Part shown: positions 46,924 through 57,926 of the stretch, piece by piece
How positions within the stretch are numbered: the first letter of the stretch is position 1
Layout: every line of letters starts with the position of its first letter
Notes under the pieces: model-generated
The model's database searches: none
Seen by the model: only the letters and a program-made list of their open reading frames with translations
Told to the model about the DNA's origin: nothing
Made by a program: the position numbers and the translations under genes
Assembly (NCBI RefSeq): GCF_000516985.1
Contig: NW_006917094.1
Location: 1,550,001 to 1,614,000 of the forward strand
Direction of reading: 5' to 3'
DNA: 64,000 nt
Source: Pestalotiopsis fici W106-1
Taxonomy: Eukaryota; Ascomycota; Sordariomycetes; Amphisphaeriales; Sporocadaceae

Positions 46924-49707
46924 AACAACTCCAGCAGATACGGAGGTGTGCGTCACTACGATGAAGAATACATGAAGGCCCAAAAGAAGGCCGAGCGCCA
47001 CGAACGCATTGTGGCAGACCAGCTACGTGTTGATGCCAAATGGCGACCCAAGATCCCCGCAGTTCGCAAGGTCAACTGGGAGGACTTCAAGAACCACTTC
47101 CAAGATGTCGACAAGCCAGAGTATGCCATTGAGGTTTTGGTGGCCAACGCCAATCTCCAATCTCAGATCAGACAGGAGCAGGGACTTCGACGCAAGGAGG
47201 ACTTTGCCCGCATGCGCGAGAGCTGGATGAAAGAATGGGGCGCAACCAAGCCTGAAGGTCCCCAGAATAGTTCGTCTGCCCAAGACAGGGCGAGAAGAGA
47301 GGATAGAGCCAGGAAGGAAAAGAGAGCCGACATGGCTCAGCTTCCTGGAGGACAGATTCAACGTGTCCGGATCCAATCTCAGCCCGTTCTCGGTCATCTT
47401 ACCGCCCTGTTCAATGAGACTTACAAGAGATCTTCGCCGCGGACGTTCCTGCGACCCTTCAGGTCTCTCGTCTACTTCCAACCCAAGATGAAGGCAATCT
47501 TGGCATCTTTGGAGGAGAAGTGGGGCGACGTTGAGGACCTGGACGATGTCTCTGGTAGAGGTGTCGATACCTTTGACGATGTTGATGTTGTTGAGAAGCC
47601 CGGAAGCTCCACTACATCTGGCGAGAACAATGATGACGCTCAGAAGAATGAATCCGGTGAAGATTTCCCTGACGATATCTCCCTGGCATCGGTTGACTCC
47701 AATGCTGAGGACATTGACTTGTTCATGGACAGCACCGAGGCCCTCCGCGACATGCGCTGCTACGTCAACTTTGTAGACGAGGAGATCATGCCGCTGTACC
47801 AGCAGTTTGATGGAAACTCGGCTACCACTGTCAGATACGACGACCTTTGGGCTCTGTTCCGTGTCGGTGACCTGATCTACTTTCCATCAGCTGGAGAGAC
47901 TGGTGGTCGTTACCACGAAGTCTGGCGCATCTACCGTGTCGAGTCACCAGATGCAGACATCTCCTATCCCAAGGCGGGAGGCGAGTTCTACGCTGACGAG
48001 TTCGGAGAGTCGAGGAACGAAGGGTTCAAGATCTATGCCTACTACATTGACCACGATGGCACGAGCTTTGGTGCCGTCCGTCACAAGTTTGAGATTGAGA
48101 ATTTCCCTGGAGAGCGTGCCATTGACAGCCTGGAGGTCTTCCCGATTCGTTTCTGGGACGATCGCCAGAACGCCCTGGATACTCTGAAGTCACAAGGACG
48201 AAGCTTCCAGAAATACCTCGAGGCCAGCAACCGTCACCAGTCGTACTCGGCTTGGACTCTGACTCGCAACCCGCCTTTCGATACCGAAGATGTAGAAGAT
48301 GAGATCCTCAGAGATGAGAACAATGCTGAGATGCGTCACCCAGAGTTTGTGGAGAGTGACGTCATTGTCGACATGATGGAGGCCTACCACAAGAATCCCG
48401 ACTGGCGACCTAGATTCCACACACCGGCACTGACCAAGCCAATTCTCTGCAACGGAGAGGAGGATGAGATGCCAATCCAGCAATGGTATGACGGAGCACG
48501 CGGCAAGCTCGCATATACAGTGAATGAACTTGTTCAAACCAAGGACGGCATCGAGACCTATCAACGTCGCGAGAATCTCAACGTGGACAAGTTCCTGCGC
48601 CAGAGGGTTAGGGGAACGCGCCGGTATGAGAAGGATCCCACGGCTCTGGAGCTGCGCGAGGAGGACCTCATTCTCCTGCCCAGGCGCATGTTTGCCTATG
48701 TTCTACGCGAGCGTAGATTTGTTCCGGTCAACATCAACTTTCTGCAGCCGATCCGCCGCGACCAGGGTGTGTTTGAGAGTCTCAGCATCCAGAAGGACTA
48801 CAAAGACATTGTGCGCGGTCTGGTGGTCTCGCACTTCCAGAAGAAGGGACTCGAGCGTCGCTATGCCGAAGTTCCCGTCGAAGGTACTGGCCAGGATCTG
48901 ATCCAGGGTAAGGGTCGAGGTCTTGTTGTCCTCCTTCACGGTGTGCCCGGTGTGGGTAAGACGGCGACTGCTGAGGCAGTCGCCATGGAGAACCGCAAGC
49001 CGCTGTTCGTCATCACTTGTGGTGACCTCGGTCTGTCTCCGTCCCAGGTCGAGTCGTCGTTGACCAACGTCTTCCGCCTGGCCAACCTCTGGGACTGTGT
49101 ACTTCTGCTCGACGAAGCCGACGTGTTCCTTACGCAGCGGTCCAACGATGACATGAACCGTAACGCCCTAGTCTCGGTCTTTTTGCGCGTGCTCGAGTAC
49201 TACAACGGTCTGCTATTCCTGACGACCAATCGTGTAGGCAGCATCGATGACGCCTTCAAGTCGCGTATTCACATGTCGCTGTACTACCCGCCCTTGGACA
49301 AGACCCAGACCCGCGACATCTTCCGCCTCAACATTGCCAAGTTGCGCGCCATCGAGGCCCAGCGCTGTGCCATGACGGGCGATCAGCCCCTTGTTATCAA
49401 GGAAGATGATGTCTTGGCCTTTGCTTCCAAGCACTACGAGGACAATGCTCGTCTGACGGCCTGCTGGAACGGCCGACAGATCCGTAACGCCTTCCAGGTC
49501 GCCTCCAGCTTGGCCAACTACAAGTTTGCCGACGACGTCAAGACGGCACACGCCCTCGGCCGGGCTCCGCCTGCCGCGCCTGTCCTGGATGGCAGCCTGT
49601 TTGAGAAGGTCCAGATGTCGACAGTCAGCTTCGACAGACACATGCAGGATGGTCGGGGTATCGATACAGATTTGCCACTGAGGACCACCTTTGACAGGAA
49701 GCACTGA
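46861..49707 (+). CDS. AAA ATPase with histone H3-tail-like N-terminus
   Basis: Intronless 948-aa protein. Residues 2-21 copy the H3 tail (see separate entry). A charged linker (to about residue 170) and a large conserved N-terminal region follow, with YVNFVDEEIMPLYQQF and DDLWALFRVGDLIYFPS, typical of fungal DUF7025-type AAA proteins. The AAA core has Walker A HGVPGVGKTATAEAV (about 693-707), Walker B CVLLLDEADVFL (about 746-757), sensor-1-like FLTTNR, and an arginine-finger-like FKSRIH near 800, then a C-terminal lid (ARLTACWNGRQIRNAFQVA). Proteins of this build are predicted remodelling ATPases, mostly uncharacterised. The start is well fixed: ATG followed directly by the H3-like residues after a CT-rich leader. 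It sits between two divergent copies of an orphan membrane protein. Confidence 0.88.
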   Translation: MARTRQTARRGGGGSAPRKQLNNSSRYGGVRHYDEEYMKAQKKAERHERIVADQLRVDAKWRPKIPAVRKVNWEDFKNHFQDVDKPEYAIEVLVANANLQSQIRQEQGLRRKEDFARMRESWMKEWGATKPEGPQNSSSAQDRARREDRARKEKRADMAQLPGGQIQRVRIQSQPVLGHLTALFNETYKRSSPRTFLRPFRSLVYFQPKMKAILASLEEKWGDVEDLDDVSGRGVDTFDDVDVVEKPGSSTTSGENNDDAQKNESGEDFPDDISLASVDSNAEDIDLFMDSTEALRDMRCYVNFVDEEIMPLYQQFDGNSATTVRYDDLWALFRVGDLIYFPSAGETGGRYHEVWRIYRVESPDADISYPKAGGEFYADEFGESRNEGFKIYAYYIDHDGTSFGAVRHKFEIENFPGERAIDSLEVFPIRFWDDRQNALDTLKSQGRSFQKYLEASNRHQSYSAWTLTRNPPFDTEDVEDEILRDENNAEMRHPEFVESDVIVDMMEAYHKNPDWRPRFHTPALTKPILCNGEEDEMPIQQWYDGARGKLAYTVNELVQTKDGIETYQRRENLNVDKFLRQRVRGTRRYEKDPTALELREEDLILLPRRMFAYVLRERRFVPVNINFLQPIRRDQGVFESLSIQKDYKDIVRGLVVSHFQKKGLERRYAEVPVEGTGQDLIQGKGRGLVVLLHGVPGVGKTATAEAVAMENRKPLFVITCGDLGLSPSQVESSLTNVFRLANLWDCVLLLDEADVFLTQRSNDDMNRNALVSVFLRVLEYYNGLLFLTTNRVGSIDDAFKSRIHMSLYYPPLDKTQTRDIFRLNIAKLRAIEAQRCAMTGDQPLVIKEDDVLAFASKHYEDNARLTACWNGRQIRNAFQVASSLANYKFADDVKTAHALGRAPPAAPVLDGSLFEKVQMSTVSFDRHMQDGRGIDTDLPLRTTFDRKH

Positions 49708-50570
49708 TTGCAGTTGCGTGGCCATTACAAGTCGTGATGATAGAGTTTGGGTTTTGTTTGGCGTATGACGAATCATTACTCTGCTTTACTTATTGAAATT
49801 TTCGCATGCCACAAGTAGCATAGCTTTTATATCCACAAAATTAAAATCGTTGATGATTTAATTTGATCGAATATCTGTCTTGACGAATGTGCTTGAAGTA
49901 TGTGGGCACATCTGGCGACTTTGAAGAATATCCCGGGACTTGCACTATCTATGAACAAATTTACGAGGTTCACGAGACTGCAGAACTGCACAAACGATGG
50001 CAGAAAGGGAATCAATTGAAGGTTGAGATACAGAGCTATCTACAGTCCCCAAAAAACTGCCAATTTCCCGTTATATGTGTCACTTACAGTGGCAAAGCTG
50101 TAGACAGCCGGCCGTAGCCGCTTCTGAACTCTTCCGCGATCCTTTGTTGACTGCAGGCATCAGCAGCCCCACCGCCTTTCGCCAACACCGTCCTATGATT
50201 CTTTTGTTGATGTGCAGCCTAAGTAATACGCACCAACCGCTATCCTGTTTGTTCCTAGGAGCATGGTCTATGCCAATGCTAGAGGATTCTCTCGATCCTT
50301 TCTTCCGTCATTGATGCCTCCTCAAAGTATTCTTCATCGTCGTCGGTTGTGTTGTTTGGGAATAGATTAGTTGGGTGATACTTTTCAACCTAAAGCAAAC
50401 CCTCTATGGCGAAATCTTTCGAGAATGACCCTCTCTATCCACGTATCGTCAAGACGTGGGCACTTTCTCGCATAAGATAGATGAACATAAAACATCGGCA
50501 TGTGTTCCAGAGTAGTAGGAAGACAGCGATATAGAGTCTGGGATTTGACTCTTGCGGGGAAGCCATCCCA
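49708..50570. other. Convergent spacer (AAA ATPase / copy B)
   Basis: About 860 bp between convergent gene ends. AT-rich at the left. No gene, repeat or RNA recognised. Confidence 0.5.
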
Positions 50571-51429
50571 TTAGTTCAACAGTGGCGCAATATGGGCACC
50601 CATAATTCGACATGCCCACCAGAAGAACGTCGCGCCCGCGATGCAAGGCACCAGCAAGGCCATGAACGACTTTGCAGGGTCAGATGAGCTCACTGTACTT
50701 GACAGGTAGCAATCCAAACCCAGGACTACCGTGGCTGTCCCGAGGCCAAGTCTGTTGTCCATAATCAGGGCAAGCATAATTACTCTTTGGGATGCAATGA
50801 CTCACAGTTGTCGTTGTTTGGTGCCCATTCGCCTGGTATCGTGAAATGTCCACGCTGCCGTGAAGCCAATGGCTATCAGACCAGCACTGAAATTCCGTCA
50901 GCAAATACATCCAACTTTGACAACAAATTTTGATGTACGTGAACTGCGGAGCAATTTCTCACCTTGTCGCTGAGTCCAGTCTCACTTCAACAAACGCTTT
51001 GTAGCCATACGCCAAGTGGTACAAGAAGGCAGCAATGGAGAACCAGACCTCGTAATTCTTGGTACCGGCAGCACGTCCCCTCTCGAACACCCAAGCTAAA
51101 CCCGCCCATGTCAAGCTGGATAGCCATATGGCAAGATGCCACTGCCACTCTAGGTCGGGAGCAGCACTGCTTTGGCTTTCGCCATTAGGAATCGGCGGCT
51201 TGATACCAGTCGGTGAACCAGTCGCTCCGCTCATGTGCATTATCATCCCTAGAAGAGATGATGTCGGCAAAGAACAATCCTTCAAAATGCGTGTCTGAGA
51301 GAGGAGAGAATTCAATAAAGTCTCATGCCTAATTCACCAAGCAATGCGTAGAGGATGCAAAACCACTCAACGAATTTCTTTCAGTGGACGGATTAAGTCG
51401 ACACGAGACCAGTAATCCTTGGTTCACGA
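50571..51429 (-). CDS. Unrecognised membrane protein, copy B (5' end undetermined)
   Basis: Four phase-consistent exons: 51338-51429, 50963-51294, 50806-50886, 50571-50751. It is paralogous to copy A: WQWHLAIWLSSLTWAGLAW, SIAAFLYHLAYGYKAFVEV, RRMGTKQRQLLGLG, KSFMALLVPCIAGATFFWWA all match A, and the last two introns are at the same sites and phases. Three to four membrane helices. Upstream of 51429 no ATG-led exon could be fixed; a frame reading GVGISCDIISRGCVKGPF near 51580-51680 may be part of it. The first listed intron (43 nt) is short. It may be a functional gene with a missed first exon or a 5'-truncated copy. Confidence 0.55.
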
Positions 51430-51819
51430 CTGTGCTTGGACCAATATACCATGAAGGACCATATGAACCAGCGGCCGATGGGCAACGGAGGTGGGAAGCA
51501 AGGCTACTCTTTGAAAACACGCTTACTCATACCGCGATGCCAATGTATGGTGTATCTATGCCATGCGTGAAGGGACCTTTGACACAACCACGCGAAATGA
51601 TGTCACATGATATTCCAACTCCAGACTCAATAAACTTAACTGTAGAGAAATTCGAAATAAGACAGCTGATGAACTCTAGACAGTAAACTATGGTTTCACA
51701 TCTAAATGGGATACATGATTGTATACATCTACTTCAGAACCCTCTATACTTCATTGTAATGCAGCAAGTAAAGTCTCAATTGTTCTCGACTTCAGATAAT
51801 CTGCGCATGGCTAAATGTA
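51430..51819. other. Spacer with possible 5' part of copy B
   Basis: 390 bp between the aminotransferase stop and the first confident exon of copy B. On the minus strand it may contain B's missing first exon. The 100-codon plus-strand frame overlapping this stretch (51384-51686) is antisense to copy B and judged a shadow. Confidence 0.4.
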
Positions 51820-53311
51820 TTACATGTATTTCCTCAATCCCCTCAACCTTGACTTTGCATCTTCCAAGACGCTGTCCTCTTTGCAAATAGCAAATCTCAA
51901 ATAGTTCTCAGCCAAATGCGCATTCTCCGGGAGGTAAAACTCAGTCGGCGGAATCGCCGCCACGCCAAACTCGACCGTCAAAAACCAACTCAGCCGAAAA
52001 TCCCGCGGCCGAGAGGCCACATGCGGTGGAAACGGATAGTCCTCGGGGATCTTGACCTTGGCAAAGTTGACCATGACAAAGTATCCGCCCTCTGGCATCG
52101 AGTAGGGCAGGCCCAGCTCGTCGCACACTTCGGTGAACCGCTTGATCTTGCCGAGCAGACTTTTCCGGGAATCCTCCCAAAAGTTGTGCTCATCAGCCTG
52201 TGCAAAGCCAACGGCACATGCTTCCTGGAGTGGACTAGGACTAGAGTAACAAATCCTCATGTGCGCGGCACTGACATATTTGATCAAATGCTGCGGGCCT
52301 ATAAGGAACCCCACGCGCCATCCCGTGGCATAGAAAATCTTGCCAGCAGATCCTACGGTGAGGGTCAAATTTCGAATCGCTGGAGAAATCGTTGCCATGC
52401 GTGTCATGGGTACGTAAAAGAGGCTGTCGTAGACTTCGTCCGAGAGTATGATGATGTTGTGTGCCACGCAGATATTTCCAATCTCCTCGAGTTCCGCACG
52501 GGTAAAAACCTTTCCCACGGGGTTATGAGGAGAGTTGATGACAATCATGCGAGTGCGCGGAGTGATCGTGTCCTTGAACTTTTGCAGGTCGATTTTCCAA
52601 TCTCCCGACGACGACGTGCTATGGTCGCCTCCTGGGGGTGGAGCCAGGGGAACATATCTCACTTTGCCTCCCGCCATTTCAATGTTGCTGATGTATTGGT
52701 CAAAGAAAGGCTCAAAGACAATGACCTCGTCGCCGTCCTCAACAAAGGCCATGAAAGCACATAGCATGCCTAAATCCTAGTGAGTTGGTATGCACGAACA
52801 ATGACCTTGTCGATAAACAAACCTTCATTCGCCCCTGTAGTGATCGTCACTTCAGTGGTCGGGTCAATCTCCTTTTCCAAACTCTTGGAGTAGACCTTGG
52901 CGATGGCGGCTTTTAGATTCGGCCGGCCAGTTGTCGGGGAGTACTGATTTGCGTCTACCCTAGTGACAGCCTCCCGAGCCGCCTCAATGATAAAGTCTGG
53001 AGGGTTGTAACCGCTGTTTGGGGGGTCAACTACGGCCAAAAGTAGGAGGATATATACGCTCTTACAAGAAGCCCTGCCCCATATTCACAATGGGTTTGAC
53101 CTGGATTGAGAGTTTAGTATAGCTCAGTCAACCTACACCAGTAATACTCACCGGTGACGCTGCCGCGGCATCATTCACAATCGTCCTAATCACTATCAGA
53201 CCTTTACCTGAGACTTAGAATCGAGGAAGCTTACCACACGTCTTGACGTTGGCCAGCAACTCGTGCCGCCGGCCGAATTGCTTTGAATTGTCCATTGGTG
53301 CAGTCGCCCAT
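51820..53311 (-). CDS. Class I/II aminotransferase, kynurenine-aminotransferase type
   Basis: Five exons: 53235-53311, 53152-53185, 53066-53100, 52823-53013, 51820-52769 (428 aa, phases agree). PLP-dependent fold-type I enzyme; family members transaminate kynurenine and other aromatic or sulfur amino acids to 2-oxo acids. Seen: RVAGQRQDVWTIVN, NMGQGFFGYNPPDF across an intron, ITTGANEGMLCAF, INSPHNPVGK, SDEVYDSLFY, PLP-lysine motif SAGKIFYATGWRVGF, and PEGGYFVMVNF. ATG 53311 is the one whose frame gives these; the nearby ATG at 53293 is out of frame. Mitochondrial or cytosolic location cannot be told. First gene of a group of metabolic genes extending to the right edge. Confidence 0.9.
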
Positions 53312-53965
53312 GTTAGGTAGACTTAATTGTCAGTCAAGGAAGTTTAACAAATAGAACTCGACTTGGCTTGAAAGACGTCTGTAGTTCGTTTCTATACTCC
53401 AATGTTTAATAGCGGCTTCTCCCACTGATCGATGGCGCTATAGGTTGGCCCGCTGGCGATCCGGCCTTGTCTCGCTTATCCCTCCTGATGCCGGGGGGTT
53501 CACCGAGTCCGCTTCCGCTCATACGGATGCCGCAGATAACGGGAACGGAAAAAACAGGGGAGGTGGCTTCATGCAGGCAAGGTACTAGGTTAGGTAGGTG
53601 TCGCGCCTAAACGTGCTACCTAATGCACCTAGAATTACAGTGGATTCGTACCTCGTCTTAGCGGCGTTCTTTACTAATGTAATGGCCCAGGTAGGTCCCT
53701 ATCAATGCCGGCGTTCCTGATAACCCTGAGCACATTTTGGTCATCATTTTAAAAATAGACGCCCCTCCATAGCCATATTCCAACGGTGTTATGCTTATCT
53801 ACCATGCAAACCAAGATCACATGAATCGACTATGCTGCATATTGAATTCTAATGTTGCTGCAGTTCATGTTGTTTTGGCGTGGAGACGACCATACAACCA
53901 AGTATTCTTGCTTGTCTCCGTCATGACTGATGGGGGTAGCTGAATGCAGGAAACGTTTGTAATAA
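53312..53965. promoter_or_regulatory. Spacer upstream of the aminotransferase
   Basis: About 650 bp holding the aminotransferase promoter and the 3' flank of the transcription factor gene. A CGG-N3-CCG site is at 53524-53532. No gene seen. Confidence 0.5.
53524..53532. promoter_or_regulatory. CGG-ATG-CCG palindrome, candidate Zn2Cys6 site
   Basis: Inverted CGG triplets with a 3-bp spacer, about 215 bp upstream of the aminotransferase ATG and next to a Zn2Cys6 regulator gene. Such CGG repeats are usual targets of the family; a single short site may be chance. Confidence 0.3.
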
Positions 53966-55730
53966 TTAGCATAGAACAAGACCTTTATAGGTTGTTGTGA
54001 TCAGGTATTGCCAAGTGACAGTTTCCCCTTGATTGCTCCTCCTCCAGAGCTCATCCAGGAGCTTATGTGCTACGGAAATATTTCCAAAGCCAATTGTAGC
54101 TTCCATGATATCCAGTCTATATTCTACCGTTAGGCGGTTCGGCTTTGTCATACTGCCCACGCCCGCCATGAAAAGAGGGAACAGCATGTGCGCTTCCATC
54201 TCCGATCCGGGCCGAATCAGTGACAACGCTGATAATATGTTGTCCGAGGCTTTTTTGATCTGTGGTGCATTGCTAGCAAGACCTCGGGTTACTTGCTGCA
54301 AGTGCATATTAGTAGCCCATTGCAGAGCAAACCCCAAGGCTCTAGCTTCCACTAGAGAGCGACATTCATCGCTAGATTTAGGAGGCTCCCAGCTCTGCAG
54401 CGAGAGCTCTATCTCCTTTGATACGTCTGTAGTATCCTGATTTGATGCATTATTCCCATGCATACCCAATCCGTTTACGCACGCCAAGGATTCATACAAG
54501 TCAACAGAAACGCCAAATAAAGGATGTGTGAGACCATCAGGGGCTAACACGGTCTCGGATCGAACCTTCAAATGTTTTCCAAATCTCGCGGGCGTCTGGT
54601 TTGAGGTAATCGAAGTAATACAAGTAAGATAATTGTATATCTCGATCAGAATACTCACAGGTGGTTCGATTGTATGGCTGTTAGTCCGGTCGAGCAAGGC
54701 CTTGGCTCCGTGTAAATGCAACACCCATTTCTTTGAATTACCGACACATATCTTGGTCATGTTAATATCTTGGCCAAAGGACAGCTGAACTTGAACTGAC
54801 CTCTACTAGGCACAGAAGAAGCGTGGACGCCAGAGCCCACACTGGGTCATCCAGATCTTCTAACTCGGCCATCAACTTGTCGAGCGCTATACCTCGGTGC
54901 GTATTGAGATCCCGTTCAAAATCTGGATAGGCTTTGGAGAGATGACAGGCCGATAGCGCGGTCAAAGAATGGCGGATCATTGAGTTTTCCAAAGCCATCG
55001 GCACGATGACGCAAAGAAAGGGATTGAGTTTGTCCTCGACAACAACCAAGGCTCGTGAGACGGATTGTAGGAAATGGTTCAAAAGATGCCGCTCTGGAAT
55101 GGACCATGTCCGTAGAGCCTGATGTGTGACGCCTGTAAGATTGTTGAGCGCAGTAGAGGGTAGGAATGTGGCGAGCCCAAGCTCGTCGTCATCAGCACAT
55201 GGGAGTCCCAGTGACGCGAGTGCTGTACTACCAGCCAAGCGCGCTGCTTTTGCCGTGTGCATACGATTATCGGTCTCAATGAGCGTCAAACAGTCTGAAA
55301 AGACTGCGACCCTACTCGTCGAGCGAAAATCTCCACCAAGTTCCGTCTTGGTCCACTGGAGAAAAGCGTCTGACGCTAGAAAAGAGTCAGTCATATAAGA
55401 TGGTGTACTTGGCTCTGAACCTGGGCTTGACCCTGCCTCTTGGGAAAGAATGCAGGTCAGTCCAAGACGTCGACAATCGCTGCATGTCGGTTTGGCCTCA
55501 TCGCATTTTCTCCTTCTCTGGCGACAATTCAAGCAACCGGTTGCAGTCTTGGAGTGCTTGACTTTGGTCACATTCCGCGCTGGTCTTGCATGACCTGTGG
55601 CAACAAGCACGCTGCCTGGTTCGTAGGAACAAGACAGCGAGAGTCGTTCACAACGGGCACAGGGTTGTTCTTTGCTACATCGAGATTTGATCGATTTGCA
55701 GATCTGGCAAGCCGTGCTTTTACGCCCCAT
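53966..55730 (-). CDS. Transcription factor with two tandem Zn2Cys6 clusters
   Basis: Two exons, 54801-55730 and 53966-54751, across a 49-nt intron (571 aa). Two complete zinc binuclear clusters lie in tandem: C8-C11-C18-C24-C27-C34 (Cx2Cx6Cx5Cx2Cx6C) and C66-C69-C76-C83-C86-C93 (Cx2Cx6Cx6Cx2Cx6C), each with a basic loop (KSIKSR; RQRRRK). The rest matches the fungal-specific regulatory region (HLLNHFLQSVSRAL, IRHSLTALSACHLS, STLLLCLVEICVGNSKKWVL, HLHGAKALLD). One cluster per protein is the norm. It is divergent from the esterase gene (650 bp) and beside the aminotransferase, so a local regulator role is likely but inferred. Confidence 0.9.
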
Positions 55731-56380
55731 AATGGCGAAAGCAATGTCGGCGGGCGGTTTCTGTGCCCCCCGAGGCAGAATGCCTGTCGATTATGCGCGA
55801 GTGGTCGTGTTTGGAAGCTGCTTCGGGCCTGTCCGCGACCAACTTCCAGCCTCAGCGGAGCAATTTTGGCAACGGCTCTTGATAGAGCCCCTTGTGTAAT
55901 ACGAGTGGAGAATTACCCTCTGAGATGGCAATTGAATGCAGACCGGAAAGAAGGAGTAGAAAATGGGCCACGGATAACGAGTCGGACTGCATCAAGACTG
56001 CAAAAGCCGTCGTTTATATCCTCGAATCCCGTCGTTCATTATTGGGGTACTGAGGGGAAGGTCTGCATCTCCACTAGGCTAAATTCCGCCTATCTATTCG
56101 CTGAATTGACATGTTCTAGCGCTAGTAGGCGCGGGTCTGTTCCCGGTGCACGCAAATGCTGGGTTGCAAGTGCCGCCAGGTCTCCAGCGACTTTCGCGAG
56201 CCTAGTGCGCTAAGTTGAGCCAAACCAGCGCTGAATTCACCATGAGTATATTCGCCGGGCACTCCACATGAACAACTTGTGTTGGAATATCTTGCCATTA
56301 ATTTGGCAATTTTGGTGACTCTTCCTGTTTTCTACAATACCATCTACAACCTTGGCGACCTAACAGAGGTATTGAACAAC
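55731..56380. promoter_or_regulatory. Divergent promoter region (regulator / esterase)
   Basis: 650 bp between divergent starts of the double-cluster regulator and the HSL-type hydrolase. No gene. Scattered CGG and CCG triplets but no clear spaced pair. Confidence 0.5.
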
Positions 56381-57510
56381 ATGGCAGTGCTAGACGATCC
56401 CACGACATGGGACGAATGGGGCAAAGTAGACGACGAGTTTGCTCAGGTACGTGACTGACGCTATCGGCTTAGGAACTCAAAACTCATAACGGTGCAGATG
56501 TTGGCAGACAAGGTTGAGCGAAGATTTCCCCCAGTAGAGCTAGACAAGCTTCCTCATATACGAAGCACCTGGATGCAGAAATGCAGAGCAGATATGATTC
56601 AAATGCTCGACGGCAACAAAAACCATGTCACTTCCCAAGAAATCTCGATACCACTTTCGAATGGAGACGAAACTCGCGCTCTAGTATTCAAGCCAAAGAT
56701 GGACACAGGCGGTGATAAGCCATTGCTTGTGCTGATACACGGAGGAGGTTTTCTATTTGGAGTTGCAGAGATGGAGGCAGCGGCTTGCATCAGCGCGACC
56801 AGAGAGTATGGATGTGTGTCTATTAGTCTAGACTATAAGCTGGCGCCAGAAGCCAAGTTTCCTACTGCTTATAATGACTGCTGGGAAGCACTGCAATGGG
56901 TGAGTCAAGGCATACCTCTACCCGTGACTGGTTCCATACTAAGACAAGTAATAAGCTTGCCACGAATGCCTCAACCATCGGGGCAAGTCCGGCTTCCGGG
57001 TTCATTCTGGGAGGCACATCTTCCGGCGGGCAAATGACAGCTGCGCTGTCGCACATGGCCAGAGATCAAAGTCTGTCGCCTCCATTGACTGGCGTCTACC
57101 TCAACGTACCTGCATTGGTGCAACCTTCATTAGTTCCGCACATGTACAAACAGATGTACAATAGTCGCAAACAGAACGAGGGCAAAACTGGACTATCAAA
57201 AGAAACAATTCTGATATTCGAGAGGGCACTTGAGGCAGACCTGGAGTCTGAGCTGTGGAATCCAATGCTGTGGCGCAATGGGCATGCCAATCTCCCCAAG
57301 ACCTATTTTCAAGTGTGCGGGTCAGATGTTCTCCGCGACGATGCATTGATATACGAAAGGATATTGAGGAAAGAATATGGTATCAAAACTCGGCTGGATA
57401 TCTATCCTGGTCTGCCTCATGTTTTTTGGTACATGTTTCCCGGCCACTCCTCTGTTACTAGGTTTCACGAAGAGAGGATCAAAGGTCTCGGGTGGCTTCT
57501 ACAACAGTAG
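56381..57510 (+). CDS. HSL-type alpha/beta hydrolase (esterase/lipase)
   Basis: Three exons: 56381-56446, 56498-56899, 56956-57510 (340 aa, phases agree). Alpha/beta hydrolase of the hormone-sensitive-lipase group. The oxyanion motif IHGGGFLFG lies near residue 103, the nucleophile elbow GGTSSGGQ near 175, the acid is in VCGSDVLRDDALIY and the His in YPGLPHVFWY. LDYKLAPEAKFP between them is typical. No signal peptide, so intracellular. Ester substrate unknown. It starts divergently from the double-cluster regulator. Confidence 0.9.
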
Positions 57511-57926
57511 TGGGACAACCAACGCATAGATATAATCACATTACCTTGAGCTAAGAACCTTTGAGAGACTCCTGGATTCTTTCGGTCGATTCCTGTTTGG
57601 GTTCAATTGTGCCTCGAAATAAGGATTGATTGCATGCTAGCTGCGTTCTCGTGACCGATCGTCGAATCTTGCCATGTCGGATAAGTCAGTAGAGCTCTAG
57701 TGAGACCAACTATCGTACAGGTTAAATTTCCATGTAATCAAATCAGGCGACATCTATGAGCATGTAAATATGTCACTGCATTAAGCTCGGAAAATGGCAA
57801 CTAAGCTATAAGACAAGAAAGTCGTGGGTAGGATTGATCATTATGGGGCGACTTGTCTATACTCGAGATGTATTGTGTCAATCTAGAGGAATAGCACGAC
57901 TGTACAAGCCTTGAGATGCGGTCTAC
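57511..57926. other. Convergent 3' spacer
   Basis: About 415 bp between the ends of the esterase and MFS transporter genes. Nothing recognised. Confidence 0.5.

Noticed and set aside
51384..51686. 100-codon plus-strand frame
   Set aside because: Overlaps the opposite strand of copy B exons that are paralogous to copy A.
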